A stretch of DNA of 64,000 nt from the NCBI GenBank assembly GCA_029948255.1, contig JALIZF010001726.1:62001-126000 (forward strand), written 5' to 3'. The notes below the pieces were generated by a model that did not search any database, was not told the origin of the DNA, and saw only the letters and a program-made list of their open reading frames with translations. Shown here piece after piece: positions 26,001 to 33,600 of this stretch (position 1 is the stretch's first letter; the number at the start of each line of letters is the position of its first letter). The stretch is from Telmatactis stephensoni. Taxonomy: Eukaryota; Cnidaria; Anthozoa; Actiniaria; Isophelliidae. Made by a program: the position numbers and the translations under genes.

Positions 26001-26158
26001 ATGGCTAACGATATCAGAAAGCATGGAATATATGATTAATAAGCTTAAGTGCAAAGTTGTGATGAAAGTCTGGCATCTGCAAAAGCGACGTCTTCCAAGT
26101 CAAATTCTTGTTGTTTACCTAGTATTTCGGGCTCCACATCTCCTATCTCGTCAGCCAT
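88..26158 (-). CDS. CARMIL: CARMIL-family protein (capping protein, Arp2/3 and myosin-I linker), complete, 41 coding exons
   Basis: CARMIL proteins bind the actin capping protein at membranes, loosen it from barbed ends and so promote actin assembly in lamellipodia and in endocytic structures. The ATG is at 26158-26156 and the stop at 88-90. I joined 41 exons by GT-AG sites. Every junction keeps phase and the sum is 4530 nt, giving 1509 residues, a little longer than vertebrate CARMIL1 (about 1370). Recognition rests on GPCGGFS, DVDTIYLS, LVPIIAVLEYNSWFTKL, FLAQPNALTHLDLS, LSLADSKLK, EQAYRLQQG and GAGLLAEMK, each matching the vertebrate protein in order. Domain blocks and exon coordinates are given in the following entries. 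Human CARMIL has one more leucine-rich repeat between exons 18017-18059 and 17261-17338. I cannot tell which vertebrate paralogue (CARMIL1, 2 or 3) is closest; one invertebrate ancestor is expected. Confidence 0.93.
550..599. repeat. (GACA)n microsatellite
   Basis: About 12 tandem copies of the tetranucleotide in the 160-bp intron between the last two CARMIL exons, ending about 10 bp before the donor side of exon 610-1012. Confidence 0.9.
1136..1228. repeat. 29-bp tandem repeat, about 3 copies
   Basis: Three near-identical copies of a 29-bp unit containing GACACGATATGTGTGG lie in a CARMIL intron. The unit core is itself nearly palindromic (CACGATATGTG). Confidence 0.75.
1480..1722. repeat. 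degenerate CGTGTCGTATCGTGCC minisatellite
   Basis: A run of about ten-base words such as CGTGTCGTAT and CGTGCCATGT, with a higher-order period of about 30 bp containing TTGTACCGTCCCGTG. It produces several overlapping spurious ORFs on the plus strand. Confidence 0.75.
2555..2690. mobile_element. MITE-like repeat, family A (copy 1)
   Basis: Contains the family words GTGCCGTAA, TGTCTATAAAAACATTC, TTCCTGCCGTAACC and CAGTCATACAAAAT, also found at 19818-19997, 36096-36178, 40065-40209 and 61652-61765. The left terminal inverted repeat is decayed. Non-autonomous; no protein coded. Confidence 0.6.
3342..3477. mobile_element. foldback element with about 42-bp arms
   Basis: Arms at 3342-3384 and 3434-3477 are almost exact reverse complements (TATTTTCTTGTGTATTACGG and its complement), separated by about 50 bp. 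This is a MITE-like or foldback element. The AT-rich sequence from 3160 may be part of the same unit. Confidence 0.75.
4436..4506. repeat. (CTCTG/CTCAG)n pentanucleotide repeat
   Basis: A tandem array of CTCTG, CTCAG and CTCCT words in a CARMIL intron between exons 4275-4387 and 4677-4708. Confidence 0.8.
4709..6075. other. CARMIL intron with degenerate TTACGTTACATT repeats
   Basis: From about 5020 to 5330 the words CGTTAC, ACATTAC and GCGTTACA recur irregularly. At 5735-5775 the minus strand shows AGTTCGATTCCC, which resembles a tRNA-type B box, perhaps a decayed SINE. No exon was needed or found here. Confidence 0.5.
6569..7639 (-). CDS. CARMIL: CARMIL exons 33-34: capping-protein-interaction (CPI) region
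   Basis: Exon 7381-7639 encodes a lysine-rich linker with the segment RRPTVSIKKPKRSISEENI. Exon 6569-6761 carries LQHLAKDRPRPARGRRLP, a clear CPI motif (family consensus LxHxTxxRPK-x6-P) that wraps around capping protein and weakens its hold on the barbed end. The Thr is Ala here, Lys is Arg, and the last Pro is one residue later than the consensus. About 25 residues on, GVNIDSFWEAPAEN lies where the second CARMIL-specific contact (CSI) is found in vertebrates. The acceptor at 6761/6762 was chosen over a nearer AG because only it keeps the frame open. Confidence 0.88.
6943..7131. mobile_element. foldback element, about 190 bp
   Basis: The left end CAAGGCAAGGA...GATGTAAACGGCAC is mirrored by GTGCCGTTTACATCGA...CCTTGCCTTG at the right end. 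The whole unit is close to a palindrome with a short AT-rich centre. It lies in a CARMIL intron and has no coding capacity. Confidence 0.75.
7640..9440. other. CARMIL introns either side of exon 8257-8343
   Basis: Two introns of about 0.6 and 1.1 kb, AT-rich, in which I see no further exon, RNA gene or clear mobile element. Confidence 0.5.
8257..11735 (-). CDS. CARMIL: CARMIL exons 27-32: helical dimerisation domain
   Basis: Exons: 11634-11735, 11101-11331, 10492-10554, 10124-10236, 9441-9528, 8257-8343. The first begins IEAFLLRNQSP and contains EQAYRLQQG, matching the start of the helical domain that dimerises CARMIL into an antiparallel structure. The following exons are predicted mostly alpha-helical, with the conserved segments FVEEVILTQAAATILNRIS and ASVMADTLMDLVIRHM. 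Exon 11101-11331 is the largest of this block (77 codons). Its donor side is about 50 bp from a trinucleotide ATC repeat at 10979-11050 in the next intron. Confidence 0.86.
9565..9597. repeat. (CATA)n microsatellite
   Basis: About eight tandem CATA units in the intron just upstream (in gene orientation) of exon 9441-9528. Confidence 0.9.
10979..11050. repeat. (ATC)n trinucleotide repeat
   Basis: About 20 ATC units with a short interruption (ACTCACAATTC). Spurious poly-Met, poly-His and poly-Ser ORFs arise from it. It begins about 50 bp from the CARMIL exon at 11101-11331. Confidence 0.9.
11814..19295 (-). CDS. CARMIL: CARMIL exons 10-26: leucine-rich repeat domain
   Basis: Exons: 19207-19295, 18895-18989, 18740-18823, 18164-18224, 18017-18059, 17261-17338, 17085-17161, 16902-16938, 15428-15498, 15284-15353, 14815-14896, 14247-14337, 13635-13689, 13222-13325, 12641-12709, 12349-12417, 11814-11907. 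Together they give a run of RNase-inhibitor-like repeats with LxxLDLS/LxLSxN cores, for example ALTHLDLSYTDCALD, LMHLNLAGNNF and KLDISGNSIGDDGARILAKA, ending in the capping helix region. Exons break inside repeats rather than at repeat edges. Relative to vertebrate CARMIL one repeat of about 28 residues is missing, yet the joint leaves a perfect repeat register (KNPLKADGVT then TLSDFLAQPNA). Confidence 0.9.
11953..12085. repeat. CCAGGA-rich dispersed repeat (copy 1)
   Basis: Repeats of AGTTTTCCAGGA and TTCCAGGAG, matching the longer copy at 43735-44053. It is followed directly by a decayed family A MITE copy (12092-12222). Noncoding. Confidence 0.65.
12092..12222. mobile_element. MITE-like repeat, family A (decayed copy)
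   Basis: Family words GTTACGGCATGTCACAG, TACGGCAGGAATTACGAATG and TACAGACATCCC appear in the usual order, and GTGGTACAGCGTGCCGGTCC matches the right half. Termini are not clear. Confidence 0.5.
14557..14728 (-). mobile_element. tRNA-derived SINE (copy 1)
   Basis: On the minus strand the 5' end reads TTGGCCGAGTGGTGAGAGC (A-box-like, as in tRNA-Leu/Ser) and 40 nt later GGGTTCAAGTCCC (B box). The body ends with TTTCTCCGGGTTCTCCGG and CCTCCCTCC. The same order occurs at 37318-37487. Inserted in the CARMIL intron 14338-14814. The conserved body resembles deeply conserved metazoan SINE domains; that match is from memory and not tested. Confidence 0.8.
15038..15262. repeat. 57-bp tandem repeat, 4 copies
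   Basis: Four copies of a unit with TTTGAACCAAGGTGTATAG and ATGTGACAAAC, nearly identical, one with a 6-bp insertion. The array stops about 20 bp from the donor of CARMIL exon 15284-15353. Confidence 0.9.
15918..15944 (-). CDS. CARMIL: candidate 27-nt cassette microexon of CARMIL
   Basis: Bounded by a pyrimidine-rich acceptor (ctttacacag) and a GTGAAT donor. It would add DAAEQKCIK in frame (phase 0 on both sides) between SFQQ and FFSLAQDL. The vertebrate protein runs straight through this point (SFKQFF), so the exon, if real, is optional. It was not counted in the 1509-residue product. Confidence 0.3.
16201..16638. mobile_element. foldback element with about 65-bp inverted ends
   Basis: The left end TTTAAAGCTCCTACCACCCA is mirrored by GGGTGATAGGCACTTTAAA at the right. 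Inside both arms follow matching ATTTTCAAA, AGTTCTT and AGAGAGCATAGTG blocks. The centre is AT-rich and noncoding. Confidence 0.8.
17370..17557. repeat. direct duplication of a 92-97-bp segment
   Basis: The segment from AAATAACATACA to ACATGTACATTTGA occurs twice in a row with only a few extra bases. The second copy runs straight into the foldback element at 17558. Confidence 0.9.
17558..17866. mobile_element. foldback MITE, about 310 bp, GCAAC-rich
   Basis: Terminal inverted repeats GGCTGGTACACACAAGGGAG and CTCCCTCGTGTGCACTGGTT; inside, repeated GCAACATGCTCC blocks on both strands. It lies in the intron where vertebrate CARMIL has an extra leucine-rich-repeat-coding segment. Confidence 0.8.
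18430..18690. repeat. tandem ATGGCCATCCTGCTATTATGG repeat, 3 copies
   Basis: Three copies of a roughly 60-bp unit with TATGGCCATCCTGCTATTA followed by a TCTTGTAAAAAAT spacer, in a CARMIL intron. Possibly part of an old DNA transposon; no ends found. Confidence 0.65.
19398..26158 (-). CDS. CARMIL: CARMIL exons 1-9: N-terminal PH-like domain and linker
   Basis: Exons (minus strand): 26119-26158, 25907-26004, 23322-23375, 23193-23252, 22470-22591, 21295-21401, 20195-20265, 19654-19727, 19398-19473. They encode the atypical PH domain (roughly residues 1-125), which in vertebrate CARMIL binds phospholipid, followed by the linker GPCGGFS...CDYYGSRYLEEVAW and the start of the leucine-rich domain at DVDTIYLS. 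The start is supported because the first exon is 40 nt, the second 98 nt, and the joined frame (MADEIGDVEPEIL then AIVKKAIRHELDLDF) aligns with the vertebrate N-terminus. The PH core is broken by very small exons of 54 and 60 nt, as in other animal CARMIL genes. Confidence 0.88.
19818..19997. mobile_element. MITE-like repeat, family A (copy with ATA tract)
   Basis: Begins AACTAGAGCAGATTTCATAT and ends ATACAAAATCTACTCTAACA, giving matching inverted termini. A (TAA)n tract and the family core TGTCTATAAAAACATT lie between. Inserted in a CARMIL intron. Confidence 0.75.
20695..20993. mobile_element. foldback element with about 70-bp arms
   Basis: The left end ATAGCTACTTCAAAAAGG pairs with CCTTTTTTGAAATAGCTAT at the right; inner blocks ATTGGTGATTGCA and TGCAATCACCAAT are also mirrored. 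Noncoding, in a CARMIL intron. Confidence 0.8.
21583..21817. mobile_element. foldback MITE, GTTACAC family
   Basis: Starts AAGGCAGTGTTACATGAGAC and ends with the reverse complement of AAGGCGGTGTTACACGAGAC, with matching ATTTTTAACAATGATTTT blocks inside. The terminal sequence resembles the element at 61152-61395 (AAGGCGCTGTTACAC). Confidence 0.85.
22125..22440. repeat. pyrimidine-rich low-complexity stretch
   Basis: A C/T-rich region with recurring CCCTC, CTTCCC and TTTCCCTC words and a short (CA)n tract, on the 3' (donor) side of CARMIL exon 22470-22591. No gene seen. Confidence 0.6.
23376..25906. other. CARMIL intron 2 (2.5 kb), nothing recognised
   Basis: A long AT-rich first-position intron. 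I found no exon, RNA gene, inverted repeat or tandem array. Being near the 5' end it could hold enhancers, but no motif supports that directly. Confidence 0.5.
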
Positions 26159-26755
26159 GATACCCAGCATTCAACAAGTCCCCTAGCGTTTGTACAATGT
26201 GTTGCCTGATACTCTAATATTATGATTTAAATGTTTGTAAACTGAGTCAGACCAACCACTTTACATCTTCCCTTCCTGTTCGCATGCCTCTGCATGATGT
26301 GCCAAAGACTGGGATCAAATCTCCATATTTAGAGACACCTTAGGGAGTGTTTGTTTTCTATCTTGTAGGGGTAGGGTGCGGCTAAAACGGATGTCTTCTC
26401 TTTAGGAAAGGGATTTTCATTTCCGGTTTGGTCTAATTTGTTCAAAAAGTACTCACGAAAGATTTCAAAGGCTTTTGAGAAAGAAAAACAATTATTCATT
26501 GGTATAAAGGAAATGTCAACAAAAGGTGTGAAATAAAAGAAACTAAAAATGACAATCAAAATACTTTTTATTTCAAAATCTTTTGTGCAATCTCTAATTG
26601 CACTACATTATAATATTTTGATATTTGTTAATTTTGTTGTTATTGTTGCTTTTTTCAGGGACAAATAATGCACTTTTATTGGCAATGGACCATCTCATCC
26701 CCAAGCCTCTGGGGAAAAAAATAGAAAATTTCTTTTAATTTTATTTTCCCATCAT

Positions 26756-26761
26756 TTTATT
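26756..26761 (-). terminator. poly(A) signal candidate of the RraA-like gene
   Basis: A perfect AATAAA on the minus strand, about 150 bp downstream of the stop codon at 26913. Another copy lies about 15 bp upstream of it, so the exact signal in use is uncertain. Confidence 0.5.
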
Positions 26762-26912
26762 CTAATTGAATTATTGAATGAATTGCACTGTTACTTTTTA
26801 GGCCACTTGGCTTGAGGAATTTGCTGCCCACTATTTTTGTGAATCCAGTCTTGGCATTTATAAATAACAATGCTATTTGAAAAATCATTCTGATACAAAT
26901 CTAAAACAGTTC

Positions 26913-28371
26913 TCATAGCTTTGGAGGAGGTAAACTAAGTTCTTTTGGTGATACAATTATACCATCTACATCAGCATACAAGTATTGACCAGGTGTGAAT
27001 GTAACGCCACCAAACTTTACAGGTATATCTCTATTACCCTCGCCTTTTTTGACACTCTTTATAGGCATGGTACCGAGTGCTTTTACTCCTATACTGATTT
27101 GTGAAATATCTTCAGCATCTCGTATACATCCATACATAATAACACCAGACCAACCATTCTTAACACCCATCGCTGCCAGGTTATCTCCAAGCATTGCTCT
27201 TCTCATGGAACCACCAGCATCAACCACAAGAACCTGTTAAATACAGGAATATCTTGTCAAGATATAGTAAGAAAAGAAAAGCTAACTCACCAACCTCTCT
27301 GCTACCATTCAGTGTTTTTGCTGACTACTAGCATCTCTTTGCTGTCTACAAGCAATACAGGCTACTTTCATTGGATAATGCAACATTATCTGCAAAATCG
27401 CACACCAAACAGTTGCACCAAGTGTCCACTTCTGCAACGTTGCCCATGTTGCCCACAATGTTGCAGTCTGATTGAAGTAAAACTTGATCCTAAACCTGCA
27501 AACTGTGCAACACTGCAATACATGTAACACATACACAACATTTGCAGAAGGGGACACACTGTGTGTCTGGACCTTAACATGTGTTTTTTTTACAATCACA
27601 CAATCAAGTTGTAGACAGACAGACAGACGGCTGTTACACAGGGACTGCATTGACACCAGAGTATTTTCGAAAGTGTGGGGGCTAAGTTTCCTACGTCCTA
27701 GATAAAATAAAATTTTGTTGTGGTGGAGCTTTTATATCATATCTTGTGAAAAGCGGGAAAGCTTCAGCCCCCCCCCCCCCCCCCCCACACACACACATAT
27801 ACACACACACTCCCCCACCCCACCATGTCCCCTCCACCCTCCATGTACGAACTTATAAATTCATTATATGACTAAACATGCTAAAGTGTTTTAAATATGA
27901 TAGATTTATAAGCAGATACATGCACAAATGAATAAGAAAAGTTTACGTCCAGTTCTTCTTACATATCGGACAGACACTGCACCCAAACAGGCAGAGAGTC
28001 AAAACTGTCCAAGTACCCAGGAAAAAGAAATAATTGAGACCGAATTTCTTTTGATAACCAATATATAATAAATCCAGTGCTATATTTCTATAAATAATGT
28101 ATTATTAGTCTCTAACCTTGCCGTGACCTGGTTCTGAGAGAGCTGTCCGAACTAACACGTTGTCTTCAAAACATTTGACTGTAGAAATCATCCCACCAAA
28201 GGTTTTCCTTCCACCGTAATCTCTGAACATTGGCTCGACATATTGTAGAATGTCACTGTATTCATCACTAAGATCAGCTGTCTTTAGTTCTGCCATCATT
28301 GACAAATATCGTGCAAAATGAAACCTTATGTTTTGGAAAAAGAAATGTTTGTTGAATAATGCGACTGCCAT
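26913..28371 (-). CDS. RraA-family protein (predicted HMG/CHA aldolase or oxaloacetate decarboxylase type), 2 exons
   Basis: Exons 28117-28371 and 26913-27233 join in phase 0 (HGK|VLVVDAGG) into 191 residues. The core matches bacterial RraA across its length: YVEPMFRDYGG, FGGMISTVKCFEDN, VLVVDAGGS, FGGVTFTPGQYLYAD and GIIVS. E. coli RraA inhibits RNase E, but most relatives are metal-dependent aldolases/decarboxylases marked by Gly about 20 residues before R-D-x2-D/E. Here IRDAED keeps the Arg and Asp, which E. coli RraA lacks, so enzyme activity is the better guess. The first 24 residues (MAVALFNKHFFFQNIRFHFARY) have basic residues and no acidic ones and resemble a mitochondrial presequence; starting at MMAELK would give a bacterial-length protein. 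RraA-like genes are usual in bacteria and plants and uncommon in animals. Confidence 0.9.
27362..27572. mobile_element. foldback repeat, GTTGCA-rich, in the RraA-like intron
   Basis: Contains mirrored blocks GTTGCACCAAGTGTCCACTT and GGGGACACACTGTGTGTC with GCAACGTTGC-type words between, as in the elements at 21583 and 40625. Termini are weak. Confidence 0.55.
27766..27815. repeat. poly-C tract followed by (CA)n
   Basis: About 20 consecutive C, then alternating CA with short interruptions, in the intron of the RraA-like gene. Tract length is prone to assembly error. Confidence 0.9.
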
Positions 28372-29303
28372 GCTGGCACTGTAGTGGATTGTGGGTAAAA
28401 CACAGGAAGCCCAAAGATAATGGGACTCGTTCGTGCATGCTGGGTGCAGCTAAATTAAAGGAAAAGGATTAAAAATAAATAAATGGGAAAGTATAGAAAT
28501 TAAACGCCTCGTAGTCTGAATCATTTCTTAGCTATGTAGCTTGGTATCCTGAGTATCAGGACCTCGGGGAAGGAATTGAAGAAATTATGTCAGGAGTCCA
28601 TCAGCAGCAAGTGATAACATCTGCGCATGTCTCCAACTTCTATTGTCTTGGAAAAATGGATAATTTTGTCATACTTCTGCACTCCAGTGTAATGCTCAGA
28701 AAAACTTGGGGGAGACTATATACGACTCTATTTATGAGAGAGGTAGCCCTAAGCCAGGTTAAAACTGTAATTGAGGCCACTTCCGTCCAGCGGTTCGCGC
28801 ATACTCGTCATGTTATATCACTTGCTGTTGAGTCCATCTGTAACAACGATGTCCACGCGCCTAGCCTTGCGGGTTGCGATGGCAAAATTCATACACATAG
28901 GTAGCATAGCATGTCTGGGGTAACTACGAAGCAACCAAGCTAGCTTTTAACTGATATTTGACAAAATATTGATTGCAATAATAACAGGTCTTAAAAATAT
29001 AAACCAAACTTGATGAAACCTGTTACAAAGAATACAAAGCACAACACCAGACAAATCTCTGGCACTCAGAGTTGGTTATGCTAAGCTGAATTTTATCGCG
29101 CACATTGAACGTTAACCTTTCAGCTGGCCATTGTAATTGGGGCTCGAAAAATGAGCAAAGCGGGAATGGCTTGAATGGTAATTATGAGGGCGCGGCAGTA
29201 ACTTGCGTTCCGTTGTCGTGTTTGTGTCTCCACAGGGATGCTCTTCGTACAAGTGAATTCAATTAAAAGTACATTCAAACAACTCAAAGTATTTTCCAAA
29301 ACT

Positions 29304-29309
29304 TTTATT
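29304..29309 (-). terminator. candidate poly(A) signal of the CD109-like gene
   Basis: AATAAA on the minus strand, 1.18 kb downstream of the CD109-like stop codon, inside an AT-rich stretch. No closer perfect hexamer stood out. Confidence 0.3.
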
Positions 29310-29841
29310 TATGAATAAACAAATTACATCTTACATGCTTATGATATGCGGTATGCGTTATTATGCTGTCTGACAAAGCACTTAGATGATTATAGCCAAC
29401 TCTCTCGCAAGACAACTCAAAGACCAGTAAATTTGCTAGTCTCCATAACCGATGTGTTTGAGAGAAAGCAGACAATTAATACACTTCGTCTCTAAGCATA
29501 ATAGGCATGGACGGAAAGCAAGGTAACTGCGACCAGCACAAACCCTTTATAACAAAACCTCTTCTATCATTCATTTTCTTTCTCTTTTTCTTTCTTTTTC
29601 ATTCTCTTGTAATTCTAATCCTTGTTTTACTGATCCTTATTCAATTACATTACCATTTAGTTTTGCGACTACAAATGAGTATATATATGTTATGTGTTAT
29701 ATACTTTGAGATATAACTTAGTTTTTGTCGTAATATTTATGTGACTTTGAGTCTTGATATAAAATAATGCATGGTTTATCATAAAGTCTGGTTCTATACG
29801 TACGAGTGATTCAGTGGGGATAAACACTCCATCAATTGTAC

Positions 29842-29998
29842 ACTAAAACCCCGCTAACTCGAACCCTTTTTAACGCGAAAACCTCACTATCTCGAACACA
29901 AACCCAAACCACTTTTGACAACTTCTATCGACATTTCGAATCTCCGCTATCTCGAACAAAAATAGCCTTTCTTTGGTAGTTCGAGTTAACGGGGTTAT
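29842..29998. mobile_element. foldback repeat with CCCGTTAACTCGAAC ends
   Basis: The left end ACCCCGCTAACTCGAAC is mirrored by GTTCGAGTTAACGGGGT at the right. Two more CTATCTCGAACA words lie between. This is a short non-autonomous DNA element or relic. Confidence 0.65.
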
Positions 29999-30486
29999 CT
30001 ATAGTTATATATACAGCCAAATGAAGATATGTCGAGTTAAAAACCTGTAACTCTAAGGTAAGACTGTAAGTGCATCTGGGAAAGCAGTTAGCCACATCGT
30101 AAAGGGTTTTTTCCTGCACTCTATGTCAAAACTACAGTACTCTTGACTCGAATCCTACCGGGGGTGGGGTGGGGTGGGATTCCTACAAGAAATAGCTGAT
30201 ACTACATTATCGCATTAAAAAATAAAATTCCCAGAATGTCTTTGGACTCGACTCGTCAATTTCAATTCAAGAACGATTATAAAACAACGGAACAAGGTCA
30301 AGGGTGGGGAGGGAGGGTATGATGTTTGTGATACAGTCATTGGGTATCATACTTTTCTACATTGACGCATGCAGCTTGTAGCGAACTATGGCTAGCTTTT
30401 CTATCTCGTATTTGCCTAAGATTTTATCTCACAACTCGCTGCCTTTTTAAGAAGCTGTAGTTCGTCTTTTCTCCTCAAGTTCTTGA

Positions 30487-30677
30487 CTAGTTCGATACAA
30501 ATAAAGCCAACGTAGCAGCGACCAACGTAATCAGTAGACTACCAGCCAAACGACCAACGTTACTCTTATCTTCTTTTGGTTGTGGCACATACTTACAGTT
30601 GACGCACATGGGACATACGCGACAAACACTTTCCTTGCTTAGCTTGTCAGACTGATAAAGGGCTTCGGCACGTTGGT
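30487..30677 (-). CDS. CD109-like terminal exon: Cys-rich stem and GPI-anchor-like tail
   Basis: Acceptor ttattccag at 30678; stop TAG at 30487-30489. The exon reads [17 protein letters not shown], then [10 protein letters not shown], a hydrophilic KEDKSN spacer and a hydrophobic end ([18 protein letters not shown]) with no basic residues after it. That is the layout of a GPI-attachment signal, with the omega site likely at Ser/Asn/Gly before RLAG. Its phase (1) and the NP|D-QRA joint fit exon 35101-35206, 4.4 kb away. The nested ORF at 31400-33394 lies in the intron between them. Confidence 0.85.
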
Positions 30678-33600
30678 CTGGAATAAAGATTTCATATTAA
30701 AATGCATGGTTAGACCATGGGTTATGAAGATAATTGAAAAGGCACGGCACAAGGACACAGCACGGTCAAAACACGGCTATGACACGATCACAACACGGTC
30801 ATAGCACGATCACGATAACAACACGGTTACGTCACGGTCACAGTACGGTCAAGGCACGATCATGATCACAACACGGCCATGGCTCAGTTTTGGCATGCCC
30901 TAGACACGGCTAGAACACGAAATATCAAACGTATTGAGAAACGACATGATATTACAGTCCCCCCTCCCCCGAATCTGCTCTACGACATCTGATGGTACGA
31001 TACGCGCTTTTTCAGGCAAAATCTGCTTTTAGGCCATACAGCTGTAAATTCTCAGATCTTTAAATTTCCCTCGGGTTAAAACAGTTAGCCTGCCAACAGT
31101 CTCTGGACGAGAGAGAGTGGGATGGGGGAGACAAAAGGGGGAGCTAGAAATAGTCACTGTGAATACAGCTATTACTTTCATATATTATATACTAAATATA
31201 AACAATACATTAAGTTCGTTTTAATTTTTAACGATCAAAAACTAATCGTTACCGAGAAAATGTACGACTTCTTCATGCTTAGGGAAGAGTTTTTACAAAG
31301 ACAATTCAAAGATAAAGCCATTTTCCCGAATAAGAAACAAAATAAATAAATAAATCAACAAGCAAGCAGACATCTCCTAACCAGTCAAAGAGAAAGCTCT
31401 TAAATAACGTGTATGGCGTAGTAAGGTTCATCCATGGTTACTATGGCAACAAGACCACATCTAAGGACGGTTACCCCGGCAACGATCCTAAATGGCCACC
31501 TTAAGTTTATACTAGACTTGATGACCTGTCCAGTGGGTTCTAACACATGAATTTCTCCAGTCAGCACCACTGTGTTACAAACACAGTAACGGATGTCACG
31601 CAAGGTGTCTGTTCTAACAAGAACAATATTTCCGGTCCAGGGATCCACTTCACAATGTTGGAAAGCTACTTCCGGTTTAATGAAGAATAGCTGCTGACCA
31701 AACTGATCGAAGACTTGGAAGGCGAAGTCTTTGGAAGCTTTGTCGGTTGTTCCACCCACTACAATAGTGTCTTTAGCGGTGTTGAAGTACCTTGGATATG
31801 TTATCTCACGGACTTCAAATGAATTCACTAATTTAGAATCACGTTGGAACACAGATATCATGTTTCCTATATGAGTGGCTACCGACAACACAAGGATTAA
31901 ACCTCCTTTAGTTACTGCATAGAAATGGCACTTTCCTCTACATCCTCGTAACTCAGGCTCTGTAAGTAGATCACCGCTACTGCTAAATACAGATAAAGGT
32001 TGTCGGGTTTCCGATAAGATTCCAAGTGTACTACCAACGTAAATGTTATCCAACTCGTCCACGCCTATGATCCATCGTGAATGCGGGTGTCTTGGAGTCG
32101 AGGCTTTGAATGATAACAAGGGTTTGCCTTCTATTGTGTAAACTGTGATACAGTTTTTGGCATCGATGATGACTAGTTGATCTTTACTGTTAACAGCCAT
32201 GCTACACGATGAGGGAATCTTACCCTCGAACTCCACGCATGTTTGACACTTATCTCGCACTCGCCAGTCATCTGTAGGATGCACAGCCCCGCCTTGTGTC
32301 TCGATGACTGGGATTCCTAAACTCTGCCCTGATCCAACCTTATTGTTAGCAAGCATTAGCCATTTCCATGCCATGTAGTTAATAAAATGGACAACAGACA
32401 TGATTTTCCTGAACTTCTTAGCCTTGAGTTTCTTAGTTAAACGTGCTTTTACACCCCGAGGGGTCTCGGAGACTCGTCTTAGAAGACGTTGTACAAACTC
32501 CAATGAATTCACTTCATTTATGAGTCTTTTACAATCGTTGATCCCTAACGATGGGTCATCGATACAGCTAAGTATCGTACAAGCGATTGATAAGCGATAA
32601 TATGCAATCTCTTTAGTTTGGGAATTCAATCTTCTTGGGGTCTTAGGAAAAGCCACAAGCAATTTTTTGACTTCATTAATCTTTGACTTGGCGCGCAGCA
32701 ATTTTGATTTTGGAATTGAAGTCAGTTGATCATCAGTGACCGCGGATTCGCTCGGCTTGGCTGCCTTTCCCTTGAGTTTTTCTTTTTCTCTACGAGTACG
32801 AGAGATATCGCTTTCGTCCTCAGTTGCTGTCGAGTCTGATTCAGGCTCACAAAGTGGAACACGTTTGACTTCTTTCTGTTTCCTGTCAACAGGTTTTGAA
32901 GCAGTGGAAATTGCAATCGTTTCTCCTGTCTGTTCTCTAGTTCTGCTTTCATTACTGTGTCTATTAAAGCTGTTTTTGTCTATTTTTACATGTGAAGGTT
33001 GATAATTATTTCTCAAAATTCCCTGCATTTCTATATCGCCATGTTGTATCTCGTGTTTTGGCTGAGGAGTTTTCTTCGGGTCATCTTGCAATATGTCCTT
33101 CTTCCCACTAACTTCTGATCCACTACAAATGCTGGCACAACTTTGTCTGTTTTCTTCGCCATCACCACGAATTCGCTCCTCTTGTAATACAGTCACACCT
33201 TCATGTAGCAATAAGAATCCACGGAATATCTGTTCTCCACAATCACCCCAACAATCAGTGGCTTTCCTAAGTGGTTCTTGCTCAATGTCATCCTCGTACG
33301 CTACCGCTCGAGTATAATCGTCCCTTGAGTGGAAAACAAGAAGGCAGTAAGCCAAGTCCACGGCATCAGCGTTTACTTTGGCTACCTCAATCATCTTCTA
33401 CAAAATCTTACTTGTGAGTCTCTTATTTGATTTCAAAATAGATATCAATACTCATGAGGGCTATTAACTAAAGGCATAACTAATTCGTCGGCCAATGACA
33501 GGTGAAAAGAGATGAGCCGTTTATCAGAGATAAAGGGTAGACTTGAGATAGAGTCGATGGCTTAAAGGTTTTGTTAGTACAATGATTAGTCGCTATAATG

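Larger units (their letters stand above)
28372..30486. other. intergenic region and probable 3' UTR of the CD109-like gene
   Basis: It separates the RraA-like start (28371) from the CD109-like stop (30487). The RraA-like promoter should lie just above 28371; no TATA box is evident. A minus-strand AATAAA at 29304-29309 could end a 1.2-kb 3' UTR. A foldback repeat sits at 29842-29998. ORFs of about 105 and 69 codons on the plus strand here show no protein-like composition. Confidence 0.5.

Noticed and set aside
28372..28440. TATA box or operon-type promoter for the RraA-like gene
   Set aside because: No TATA-like word at a sensible distance, and prokaryotic promoter logic does not apply.
28587..28904. 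105-codon plus-strand ORF
   Set aside because: No recognisable domain, no splice partners, and located upstream of a minus-strand gene; composition fits chance.
29507..29716. 69-codon hydrophobic ORF
   Set aside because: A T-rich stretch gives Phe/Leu runs; it lies in the likely 3' UTR of the CD109-like gene.
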